From Neelides folsomi (Eukaryota > Arthropoda > Collembola > Neelipleona > Neelidae), in NCBI GenBank assembly GCA_034687125.1, contig JAQGBZ010000384.1, forward strand, positions 1-56,832: 56,832 nucleotides of DNA, in the 5' to 3' direction. Positions 44,301-55,597 of the stretch are shown piece after piece (positions within the stretch are counted from its first letter, which is position 1; the number at the start of each line of letters is the position of its first letter). A program made the position numbers and the translations under genes. The notes under the pieces were generated by a model. It made no database searches. It was not told the DNA's origin and worked only from the letters and a program-made list of their open reading frames with translations.

Positions 44301-45573
44301 TGCAATAACGTCGAATTCGCACGTTTGTCCATCGCTGTCTTTAGGATTTGAAAAACTTAAATGTTTGATCAAGTCTGTCTTTCTATCCTGATGAATTAAT
44401 GAAGACGGATTGGCAATGGAGTTAGGAACCCTCGTTTAACTGGTTTTCGATTCACCAACTTTTCTCCACCTTGGAATTTATTATTCTCATGTACAATGGG
44501 AATAGTTGAATAGAAACAATGAAGGGAATGAAAGTGGGGAAGGACATTGAGGAGATTTAACATGGACATGATGGGAGAATCAAGTGACAAGTGACTTGAT
44601 GAGTTGGCTCAAGAGGAGCCAATAACTTTAACATTGGAACATTGCAATGTTTCCCATTCCCAATGCATTGGAAGGTTGAGCGATATAGAGAAATCCTATG
44701 CCCATAGCCTATGCCTATTGGGAGGAAAAGCTTATAAGACCAATGTATTTCAATGGAAGATCTCCTCCTCCTCTTTACATCCCCCTCAACTAGAGAGTGA
44801 AATGGAAGGAACTTGAATTTTAATTGGATTTATTGGACTAATTACTCAAACATATCTCACCAAATTGTTCCTATTCATTCTCCGACTTAACATCAATCGG
44901 TGGGTGAACTCATTTAACCAAATTATTTAACCTTTTTGGTCCAAATTCTGAAAAAGCGAATTGTCCTTCGAATCACGATTTTTAATTCCCACATTTACTT
45001 TGTGCAGTCCATGCATTGAGTTTCATGTAGAATTGAGTCGCCGCTCATTTTAATTTTTTAGCTAGTTTAATTTATTACGGCGAGCCAGACGAGCCTTTTA
45101 AAGTTTTTACTTCCGTTTTTTAACCTTGTCTGGTTTTTATAAATATTAGAGCTATATTTATTGGATTTGGATTTAATTAATTTTGTTAATTAGAGGTGAG
45201 AAAGTGAAATTGTATGAGATTTGTTATCTAATGTTGAGCATTATCAATTTTAAACATGTCATTAAAAAGCAATATTTAATACAATTTATATAGTATTTTA
45301 ATAATAATATTCATTTTAGGCAACATAAATTGATTTCATCGAGTTTGCCGATTTCTCATTTGGTATGATTCTCTTTGTTTGCTCAATGCATAAAACTTGC
45401 TATTAAAATTATAGCGTTCTTTACAATACATATATTTAAATATTAGTTATCTATAAAATTGAACCTTGGCGTTTAAAATGTGTATAGTTTGTGTCATCTT
45501 CTTTGTTGGATGATGAAATTTTTACATTTTATATCTAGCAATAATTTTTAATTAGGTTCATCAAGAGTTCCTA
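41324..45573. other. 4.2-kb spacer between ATF6 and the PI3K regulatory subunit
   Basis: It holds the ATF6 promoter on the left and the upstream part of the PI3K regulatory gene on the right. Open frames at 42348-42569 (+) and 44604-44816 (+) match nothing and lack splice context. The part around 43260-44820 is less AT-rich than the rest and could include untranslated exons of the next gene. I searched by eye for an SH3-coding exon and did not see one. The acceptor at 45555 (aattag) shows that at least one upstream exon must exist. Confidence 0.35.
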
Positions 45574-48500
45574 ATGGAAAACGACTCCGGTTATATTGGT
45601 TCCCCGTGTGCAGAATTTACAACAAATAAACTGTTCAGCATGAACAACACAATTGCCAAAGTAAAAATGTTAAGTTTAGACGACTTAGAGGGGAAGCCTC
45701 ATCAGTTAACTGAAACGTTCTTCTCTACGCCGATAATATGTCACTTTTGTAAGTAAATAATATTGCAAGTACATAAATTAATTAAATTAATTTTAAAATT
45801 AAGGTCATTTTGTTAAACTTTATTAATGAAAACTTTCTCTTTACATTAGGCAACGATTTTATATGGGGAACTGGAAAGGTCGGGTTGAGATGCGAAGGTC
45901 AGTGAACTTATTTATTATTATTTTAAGCTTATATAAAGGAGTTAGTAATAAATAATGTTTGTTTCATTAAATTAATTCATTAATTAATTCCACAATTAAC
46001 TTCTGCTTATTTCCAGACTGTCAAAAATGCTTTCACTGCGATTGCATTTCTGCATACAAAAATCTCCCTTCTCTGACATATTCTTCCTCGACCGAAACTT
46101 TGACTTCCGTTTCACTCGCCAATTCACCTCCGCCGCCGTCGCGAATTGCCAGACGATTGAGCAGAATTTCAGGAGATTCCTCCATCGAATCAGAAATCCG
46201 ATCTCCTGACCCTGCTTCAATTGAAAACTGTTCATGCTACTCCTCAAGCTCAACATCCACATCTACTACAAATATTGTAAATATACATTTATGAGTCTAA
46301 AATTTATTTTTTTGATTAATGTCATTCCTTAATTAATAAGAATAATTTTTTAGAGAGTCAAAGATTGGACGTCAAGGACTGTGGTTGAATGGATGGCCGC
46401 AATCAACTTGTGGGATTTGGCTGAAATCTTCCTTAAAATGGACATCGATGGTGAAAAGTTACTCAACCTGAATATTCAAATTTTAGAGGTTGGTATTTTT
46501 TATTGATAAATTAAAGTTTAATTTAAATATTAAACCAATGCGTATTAGTTCTTAAGAATTCCATTGAACTTGAAAATATTTACGTTCAATTCCTATTCAT
46601 TGGTATACTTCAAAAAATTTCTGCTTCGTAAAAGTTTTACTTTATTTACTATCAATTAAAGTTCAGAAGCTATAAATGAAAACACGTAACCTACCACAAT
46701 GTCTTTTATTGAGGTTTTATAAGGATATTAATCGGAATTTAAATGTTAACATATATTGGATATAACTAAAATAAGCATGACTCTATAGTCTATTATTGCC
46801 ATTGTCCTCATTGTTAATAATATTATTTATTCATTTTTTTTATTGTTATTGTTTATATTATTAAATCTTTTAAAAATAATTTTCAATTGGGAATTCCAAA
46901 GTTTTTTTTATTTGATCATTTGGTTCTTTTCAAAATCTTAATGGCATTTATTCTTTTAAATAACTATACAATATCAATATATTCATTTCATGCTTTTTAT
47001 CACAAGACACGAAAAGAGAAATTAGGCATTTTTAAAGAGAGAAACTCATTACTTTATACCAATTTACTTTATATGTAGTTATTGTAGATAGATAATTACA
47101 AACACTAATTAGCTAAAATACCATTTCATTATGTATTACATTTTACATTATGTACGAATTCAATATTAGTTTATGTATTGTGTTATTCAAATGATTTTAA
47201 AAAGATTCTACAAATATTTTACAAATTCCATGAAGGGAGTTTTCATTTTTCCAATCCATTTTTTAAGAATTATTTATCATCATGACCTTAATATTGTAAA
47301 ATCGGTTAAAATCCTAATCGCAAACTAATATTATGAAACTAATTGGAAGATATAAATGATTACAAAGATGAGTAATCGTATCGTAGATAAGAGCTAGGAA
47401 ATACTGACATGTACTGATATGATACGGGGAGAATTATGATAATTATGAAAATTTTAGTATTGTAAAATTCTTTCCTCTCGCATTCCCATTTTCGACCCTC
47501 GTATTGTAAAGGTTTCGATATATCAAAGTTATAAATTGTAATTTCAATAGTTTTACATACAAATAGATAAAAATTACTTTTAATGGATAATGAGAAAAAT
47601 CGGGGCTTGGGCGATATGTAAACTTAAACGATAGGATATACAGGGTGGCCCATAAGTATCTTTCCTTTTAAATAAACAATTGTATAAAAAAGAAAGATAC
47701 TTATGGCCACCCTGTACTTTTGTATAATTTATTATACTTTGCTCTAACGTTTGTTCACTCCATTCTTCTATGTCTATAATGGTTTTATTCTCATCCTCGC
47801 AGTTATCTGTAAGTTAGAACGTGAACGATTAACTTTTTCTTTAATAGAATATTTGCGTTTGCGGATTAAGTAGGTTCCGGTCAAATTGTCTTTTGTTAAT
47901 TTATGACGTTTATGATCAACAATTATTAAGCCATTCGTTGTTGGAATTTCTTTAAATCAACTTGTGGTTTATTGCTATAATTTATTTATTTATTGCTTTT
48001 GTGAATAAACTAAGTTTGTGGGTGAATTGAAACAATAATTATTGTGTCTCGATCTTCATTGTCTAATCAGTGTAAAAGTGTGGGGGTTTATTTAATTTTG
48101 TTCTATTGGAAAAAAGAAAGAAAAGAGACGTCAGACGTCAGGTTGGTTTTGGTTGGTGCCGGTCTCGAAGTTTCTTTGTTCTTTGTAGCAAAGACTGTGT
48201 TCTTTCTTCCAGTCCTTCGCCGGCGTCCAGAGCTCTTTGACCTCTTGTTGGAATCCCCTTAAGAGTTGGAATCTCGTGAAGTGCACGAGAGCGTATTAAA
48301 GTAGAATAAAAGAGGTTAGAAGTTAGTCCAAAGCGAGGTTCACAATGGCTAAGTCATCCATTTCAATTCTCAGCTAGCGTTTGAGAATTAATTAATAATA
48401 TCCTAATTAATCTTCGATACGATGTGATTGCCGGGTCGCTGGCCAACCTTTTCCTTAACTGGCCCGGTGTGGGAGGGTTGGACAATGAAGTTGTCCGGGA

Positions 48501-51500
48501 TCTTCGTGAGGGCTTCTGAGCGAATTGGGCTCCGCCGAAGTCCGAACCTCACGGCACTGAAATCTAAAAAGCGAAATGGGGTGGAAAATATCTACGAATT
48601 TGATGTTTCATTTTCAACTAGAGGTGGATCAAGGCAGAGCAGGTCTAGATTGAACAGCCTTGAGGTATTAATACCCAATAATTAATACCCAAGTGCTCAT
48701 TTAAACTCAATTTTAAACTTTAGAGTTTTAACGTTATTTGGATCCAAATTTAAATCTAATTGGGCTTTTTTAAATTTATTTCTAGGGTCTTGGAATCAAC
48801 GATGAGTTTCAACAGCAATCAATCACACATTGTGTTGAGGAGCTCAGAATTCAAGATTCTCTTTCGGATAATGATATCGAAGAGAGGGAATTGAAGGAAC
48901 GGGAATTGTCAAAGTTTGACAGCAGCTTCTCTGCCAATGATCATCACTTTGTGCAGATTACGTTCAAAGAGATGACAACATGTGATTCTTGTCAGCATTA
49001 CCTTAGAGGTCTTTTTCATCAAGGATTGATTTGTCAACGTAAGCTATTATAATTATTATTTATATTTACCTCTATGTGCTCTGTAATAAAGTAATAATGT
49101 ATAACTAATAAATTTTGAATTCAATTAAGAATTGAGTAATATTACAGTTTTACCATATTTAAATAAAGGCCTCAAATAATCAAAATAATCATTTTTGGAA
49201 ATTCTAGGCTGTGGATTTGTTGTTCATCGTAAATGCGCTGTTCTTGGTCTTCCTCCTTGTGAGATTAAACCTGAATTTCTTCCTAGATTGGAAGCTCTTA
49301 AAGCAAAAGGTTTGTTTACTACATTTTAAATAAAAAAAGGAAGTGTAATATTAGACTGATTTTAATTAATAATTATATTAATATTTTAATAATAATAATA
49401 ATAATATTTATATTAAAATTAAATTATTAATTTCTCTATTTATTTTCAGTGTTTGGAATCAGCTTGAATCAAACTTTTGATCCATCGCTTGTCCCTGCAC
49501 CAGAAGTGTTGATGACACTTTGCAAGGAACTGGAAAAACGATTTGAATTGGATCCAACTAATTTGCAAAATCTTGAAACAATTTTCTCTGGGCAGCATAA
49601 TGCATATGATGCGAGATCCGTTGTTCTTTGCCTCCAACTTTCTCATTATTTTTCCCAAGAAGCCATGGAGGCCCCTCACCATCTCTATGCACATGGGGCT
49701 GATATCATGTTGAAGGAATGGAAAGACGAAGACATTATTTTAACTATTAGACACTTCCTACGTGAACTTCCAGAACCGCTCATCCCATCCAGGCTTTACG
49801 AGGATTTCATTGAGGTTGGGAAACTTCAGGTCGACACTGAAGCCGTCCGCATGCTGGACAAACTCATCACAAACTCATTGAATTTACATCACTCCCGAGC
49901 TGTACAGTATTTTGGAGAACATTTGGCTAAAATCTGTCAAAGGACGGAAGACGCTGGGATTTCCAATTCTACTAACACAGACTCATTACTCAGCAATTTT
50001 TATTCAAAGGTCATTCTTAGGCCTCCTTGGGAATCTTTCATGTAAGGTTTTGTTTGGAGCAATTTTTGAAAAACAAAAGCTAATATTTTTTAAAAAGTAT
50101 TTAGTTTTTAGTCTTTAGTCTTTATTGTGTAATTAATTACATAATTACTGTATAATTTTTATAATTTATCTGTTCGTTTCCTGTTTGTAGTCAAATTTTG
50201 GACAACGATAAAGTGCACGTGAGAATTGTATCCCTTCTTATCGAGCTTTGTGGTGGGTTTAAAATAAAGGGAACGAGAACCAAGCGGAAGAGCCATTCCG
50301 CCCTTCCTGAAGCTCAATTCATTTCAACCATTGACCCGTCGTTCGTCGACTTTCGGCTCAAATCTGAGAGAGAACTCGAAGAGGCTGAATGGTATTGGGG
50401 CGATATTTCCAAGTGAGGACCCACAATTGACATAATCATTTTGATAACTCTAATCTTGAATAGGAAATAATACCTTCAACTTGATTAATTTCAATAGGGA
50501 GGAAGTTGTCGAGAAATTGTGGGATTCTCCCGATGGCACATTCCTCGTCCGGGATGCATCGACAAAGAATGGGGAATTCACTTTGACCGTAAAGCAAGGA
50601 CAAACTTCAAAGCTTTTGAGAATCTCTCATCGAAATGGAAAGTAAGAATGAATGAATTTTTTTAACTTGTGATAAACATGTTTCCTTTACAAATAATATG
50701 GGTTTATTATAATATCTGTAATGTATCAATATCATCAATTGTAGTTCTAAATAATTCGTTTTTATTATATTTAGATATGGATTGATTGAACCATTTGCTT
50801 TTTCATCTGTTGTGGCTCTTGTGGAACATTACAAGGAATTTTCATTGGCTGAATACAACAATTCTCTTGATGTCAAACTTCTTTATCCAATTTCGAGATA
50901 CGAAAAGGTATTTTTACATAAATATTTAAACTTAATGTATTTAATTAATAAATGAATGGATTATCAATTTTGGTCGATTTTTATTTATTCAGGGTGATGA
51001 AGAAGATGATAAGGATAAACTTCTTTTGGTTCTCGAAGAAGTTGTCCGAGATGTATTGGTTAAAACAAAATACTACGAATTGCATTCACAGCTACTTATG
51101 AATACAACTGACGAAATTCACCTGAAGGTATTTTAATTTATAATTTAGTTATACCTTAATTAAATTATAATTAATTTATATATTAATTAAAGTGGTTAAT
51201 TAGTTCTTAATAATGAATTCAAATCTTTCATTATGTAGAAACAAGGCATTGAAGCATTTGATTATGCAATCGGGTTTTTTCGTGAACAAATCACAGTTCA
51301 TAAGCAACTTCAAGCTCAATCTCATGGAGAACGAGAAGCTAAAGAGTAAGTTTCCTTTATTTACATAATTTATAAAATGAAGTTACAAAATATGAAATCG
51401 CGAATATTGAAAAATTACATAAATTTTACAGTCTTGAAGAAAATTTTGCGTACCTTCGAAAGCGGATGAAATCTTTGGAAGAATCCCGAATTCAGCTTGT

Positions 51501-52279
51501 TGACAGTTTGGCTCTACAAGGCGCCTACGTGAGATTAATTGAGACCGAAGTTCATACCATGAAACCTCAATTGGTCACATTGAAAAAACAACGAACTCGA
51601 TTAGTCAAGTAAGATTAGTTGATTTTTAATTTAAATATATTTTATAACCATTTTACATTATATTTTCAAAATCCTTTAATTGTTCATTCGATCATTTATT
51701 TGATCATTTATTTATGAATAACAGGAGATTGGAAATGCTTTGCATTGATGTTGACTCAGCTCTCAATCAACGAATTGTCGACATTTGGGATGATGCTTTG
51801 TGGTATAAACCTGAAGCTTCACGTCAAGAAGCTGCGCTTTTACTTCGAGATCGTCCAGAAGGAACATTTTTAGTCAGGTGATTTATTCAATTTCAACCAA
51901 TTAAATATCAATTTATCAACGAATGATTTATCAACACAGGAAATGAATTTCCTACTCAATAATTGAAAAGTTGACGTGGACGTTGTCTTATCATGGTTTT
52001 TTTTCACTTAGGAAATCGAGTTCAGGAGAATTAGCTTTATCGTTGATGGTTGGGGGCGGACAAGTTGGACATTGCATTATTTACGAAGGAAATGTCGGGT
52101 TTGGGTTTACCAGGCAGACAACTCATTTCCCTTCAACAAGGGCTTTGATCCTTTACTATTCGGCCCATTCATTGGCGGAATTCAATCCGCACCTTCAGAC
52201 ATCTCTCAAGTACCCGGCATTGGCCTTCGCCCAGAACAACTTCTCGTCAACCTCCTCACTTTATTCATCTCCTTCTTAG
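45574..52279 (+). CDS. Class IA PI3-kinase regulatory subunit (p85-like) with C1-SAM-C1 N terminus
   Basis: Adaptor that binds phosphotyrosine and holds and inhibits the p110 catalytic subunit. Exons: 45574-45748, 45850-45897, 46017-46276, 46354-46488, 48786-49038, 49208-49309, 49450-50041, 50191-50412, 50498-50641, 50775-50907, 50993-51127, 51239-51345, 51432-51608, 51725-51877, 52012-52279; 2904 bases, 967 aa. Domains: C1-like zinc finger (43-84), SAM (about 163-212), complete C1 (259-308), RhoGAP/BH-like (about 325-525), N-SH2 (about 589-682, Arg614 in FLVRDAS), inter-SH2 coiled coil (about 690-835), C-SH2 (about 843-940, Arg879 in FLVRKSS). The SH2-iSH2-SH2 core fixes the family; the usual N-terminal SH3 is absent. 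The frame is open upstream of ATG 45574 to the acceptor at 45555, so the true start could lie further upstream. Confidence 0.92.
47641..47714. mobile_element. Palindromic MITE, copy 2 (PI3K regulatory subunit intron 4)
   Basis: A 74-bp palindrome from cagggtggcccataagtatc to its complement ending ggccaccctg, flanked by TA on both sides (47639-47640 and 47715-47716). Its reverse complement matches the copy at 12859-12930 almost base for base, loop included. Typical of a small Tc1/mariner-related MITE. Confidence 0.8.
48127..48140. promoter_or_regulatory. Tandem GACGTCA repeat, possible CRE-like sites
   Basis: Two exact head-to-tail copies of GACGTCA, each containing the ACGTCA half-site bound by CREB/ATF-type bZIP proteins. 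They lie at the edge of the GC-richer block that leads to the alternative first exon at 48485. Binding is inference from the motif only. Confidence 0.3.
48485..48664 (+). CDS. Probable alternative first coding exon of the PI3K regulatory subunit
   Basis: Inside the 2.3-kb intron 4 lies a GC-richer block (about 48120-48664) unlike ordinary intron. It contains an in-frame ATG at 48485 and 60 codons open to a donor, GAG|GTATTA, in phase 0. The next shared exon at 48786 also begins in phase 0 (GLGINDEF), so splicing gives ...[16 protein letters not shown]. An in-frame stop (TGA 48425-48427) lies upstream of the ATG. The resulting isoform would lack the first C1 and the SAM domain and keep C1-RhoGAP-SH2-iSH2-SH2 (about 821 aa). 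The 60-residue leader is basic and has no recognised domain. Confidence 0.5.
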
Positions 52280-55200
52280 GATTTTAATCAATTAATTATT
52301 TAATTAATTCCTTTGATTATGGATGTACATAATTTGAGGATTTAGATTTAAAGGAAAGAGTTTATAATTATTAATATATAATTTACTTAATGTTAGTAAA
52401 GGCTTCGAACCATCGTACCTTCAACAACTTCTAGATCGCTTTGAATTGCATATTATGGATAGGTTACCAATTTAGTACACTGACTTTCGAGTACTCATAA
52501 TTATTTATCTTTAACTAAAATAATTATTTATGAGGTTGTTTTGAGGAACTACTTATATACTTTTTTGTATTTTTTCTTGAGATTGAGATTCTATGAATGA
52601 GTGATCGCTTATTGTATTCTGAACAGTGCCGAAATTCGACTGATTTAATTACAAACATTAAATGCTTTTTTTTCATTTATTATTATTAAGCTTCGAAGCT
52701 TTCACTCTTCTTTTTTTTCATTTTATAACATTTGTTCACATTTTCTACATTTGTTAATCTTATATTAACACGAGTTAATCTTATAATTAACCCAAGTCAC
52801 GACGTTAAATTTTCGAACTTTCAATGTAAAAACCTAGGATTTAATTTAAACAAGCGCACATGTTTAAGGCTCCTTTTTATACGCAATTTATTTTCACGTC
52901 TATTTTAGATAAACTTCGTTTGTTCAACTTTTCCTAATTTTTTTCATTAAAGCTGTTACCGTTGATAGTTATTAGTTTTTAAAGAATTTTGTTAGGTTGT
53001 TATCCGAGCTTTATTTCTCGTATTTTTAGATTTTACCAAATGATGGTATGTGTAAGTTAAAATCATGGAGTTGACTTTAATTTTTTGTTAAAATTTAAAT
53101 ACTCTTTTTTTTGTATTGAAAGATATGTTTATAACTAAATACAAGCACATTAAACGAAAAATGTAAAATTCATGCATGTTTTTTAATGTTTTGAAATTTC
53201 AACTTTTTAATATTAATAGAGACTTTAAGGAAGGAATCTCAATTGATGGATTAGTAAGTTAATTAACCAAGATTATATTTAAAACTTGTTGAACGAATGA
53301 GAAAACTTTATAAAATTAATTATTTTATCAATTATCGGTTGACATCATTTAACAAAAATCTTGATTCAATTTAACATTAATGTGACAAAACGTTAAAATC
53401 TTTGAAAGTGAAATGTTGAACACAATTGTAATTATGCTCAAGTGATAATTTGATTAGATAGAAGTATCTTGTTATTTTTTAAATTGTTTAATGTACCTTT
53501 AATATTCTTACATACTTGAAGATTATAATAATACCAGCTTATTAAGTTAAAGTTTATTAATTTTAAGATTGAGTACCTCAATGTTTAAACAGATCATATG
53601 AAACAAAATACAGAATCTATGATAGTGATCCGCGTGATTATCCGTCTTTTATAGTTAAAGTAAGCAGAATGGAAAGAGGTAATTCAAGTTAATAATAATT
53701 ATGTATAAGCAATAACTAAACTCAGGGCCAATATTTAAACAAATTATTCTCGAGTTTCATGCTATTATTGTTAGATGGTTTATATTTAAAGAAATGATAT
53801 TTAAATAAAATGGAATTATAATTCATCAAGAATTCTACATGCTACTATACAAATAGAAACAGTCCATAAAGTGAATTAAATGTCCAATAGAAATTGTCTG
53901 TCCAAATGAACAGGTTAGTTAATTAAGTACAGAATATTAATTACCTAAGTACAGAAACATTAATTAAGTACAGAATATTAATTACCTAAGTACAGAAACA
54001 TTAATTAAGTACAGAATATTAATTAAGTACAGAAATATTAATTAATAATAAGTACAGAAACTTTAATTGAAATACAGATAGAATAGTAATGTTTATTTTA
54101 AAGTGTTATCAAAGGCTCTATTTGTAATTAATGAATAGTAAATCTCTCGATAGTTTAATAATAGTTTATAATTTTTTGTCCTAATTCCTCTTAATCTCCT
54201 AATTGCAATACTTTTAAATTTAAAATATTGAATAATCCGCGTAGTACAAACTACACGTGTATGAAAGATGCTTCAAAGTAACGATAATAAATATCTACAT
54301 GGACAAATTAAAGATAAATAAAAGGTAATTAGTCTAACTAAGTTTATACGAACATTGTAGTTTAATCCATTGTTTAGCTTAATTTTAATTGATTTATCAA
54401 TTATTTCTAAAACGCAACCAAAAATGTAGTCAACACTATTTTGATCCCAAGTGTTCGCAATTTAATAAATGTATAGTCACCAATTTTATATTTCATTTGT
54501 AGGTTTTTTGGCAAATCTTGGGTAATTGGTGAATGTGCATTTGTTTTGCACAAACACCACACACAAAAGAAATTGTATGAAAAACTAATGTTTATTAAAT
54601 ATGTTTAGATTTATCACCAAATTGGTTCACTTACTTGTTTAGTAAGCTCAGCCTTTTTAAAGGCTACATTTAAAAAGCGCTTTCTCAATTAAGCTCTGTA
54701 AAGCTTTATATACCAAGTTAACACTTTTGTTGTAGAAAATGAAAAGAATTTAATTTGCATTCATTAAGGAGAACCAATTGTGTGTAGCTTTTAAAACAAA
54801 AAAAGATGTTATAATTATTGAGTACCTAATTAGTAGATTGATTTGTGATTTAATGTAATATACCACAGTAGGATTATTGCATTTGTGATTGACATTAATA
54901 CCTACTGCGTTCTGAAATAAATAAAAATGTATTCGAAACAAGTTTAAAGATTCTAAATTATCTTTTCATATCATAAATACAGGGTGGGTCTAAAGTCGTT
55001 TCCGATATTTGCTATTTAATTTAATCCATCCTCGTCAATACTGTACGTACTTTTTGAGTTTTTTGAATAAAGCTATTACATCCATTTGCGTCATTTCATA
55101 TTAAAAAATCATCCTTAATAATTAAATTGAGTCATAAATACAAAAAATGAGAGCAATTAAATGACGTACACCTGCAATTACCTGCTATGCACTTCATTGT

Positions 55201-55597
55201 TCATTGTGCGTGGAAGTGGAACACTTCTCGCGAATTCATACCATTTTTGCAATTTTCACTGTATTTTAAAGATTTTATTCTGAGAAGAGAGTTAAAAGAT
55301 AATTATTTATCTTGCAAGTTCCATCATTTAACAAGAAAATGCGTCAGCTAAATAATATCGACTGCGTTACATACGTCTCAAACGCGTTATAGTAATTAAA
55401 CAACTTTAGTAAATTAAACTTGTAAATTTTTGATAAGTTCAGGAACAGGTTTTTGATGGGATTAGAATCAGGTAAGATCTCAGTATTATTACTCATGCAC
55501 TTTACATTGCATGCGTAGAATATAATCAAAAGAGCTCTTAACTCTTTGTTCATAAATTCACTTAATTCACATTAAGTTAATCAGGAATAAGTTCAAG
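52280..55597. other. 3.3-kb gene desert
   Basis: No supported gene on either strand; very AT-rich. It holds the 3' UTR of the PI3K regulatory subunit, a 41-bp minisatellite (53920-54077) and a half copy of a mariner-like end at 54980. Minus-strand open frames at 54750-54941 and 55344-55553 have no family signal. Confidence 0.4.
53920..54077. repeat. Minisatellite, 41-bp unit
   Basis: Units starting taattaagtacagaatatta begin at 53920, 53961 and 54002, an exact 41-bp period for the first two. The third and later units are shortened and decayed to about 54077. Each unit is itself two related halves built on TTAATTA...AAGTACAGAA, so the array grew from a roughly 20-bp unit. Confidence 0.85.

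Noticed and set aside
44604..44816. 70-codon plus-strand frame upstream of the PI3K regulatory gene
   Set aside because: Starts right after short direct and inverted repeats, no recognised domain and no fit to an SH3 domain.
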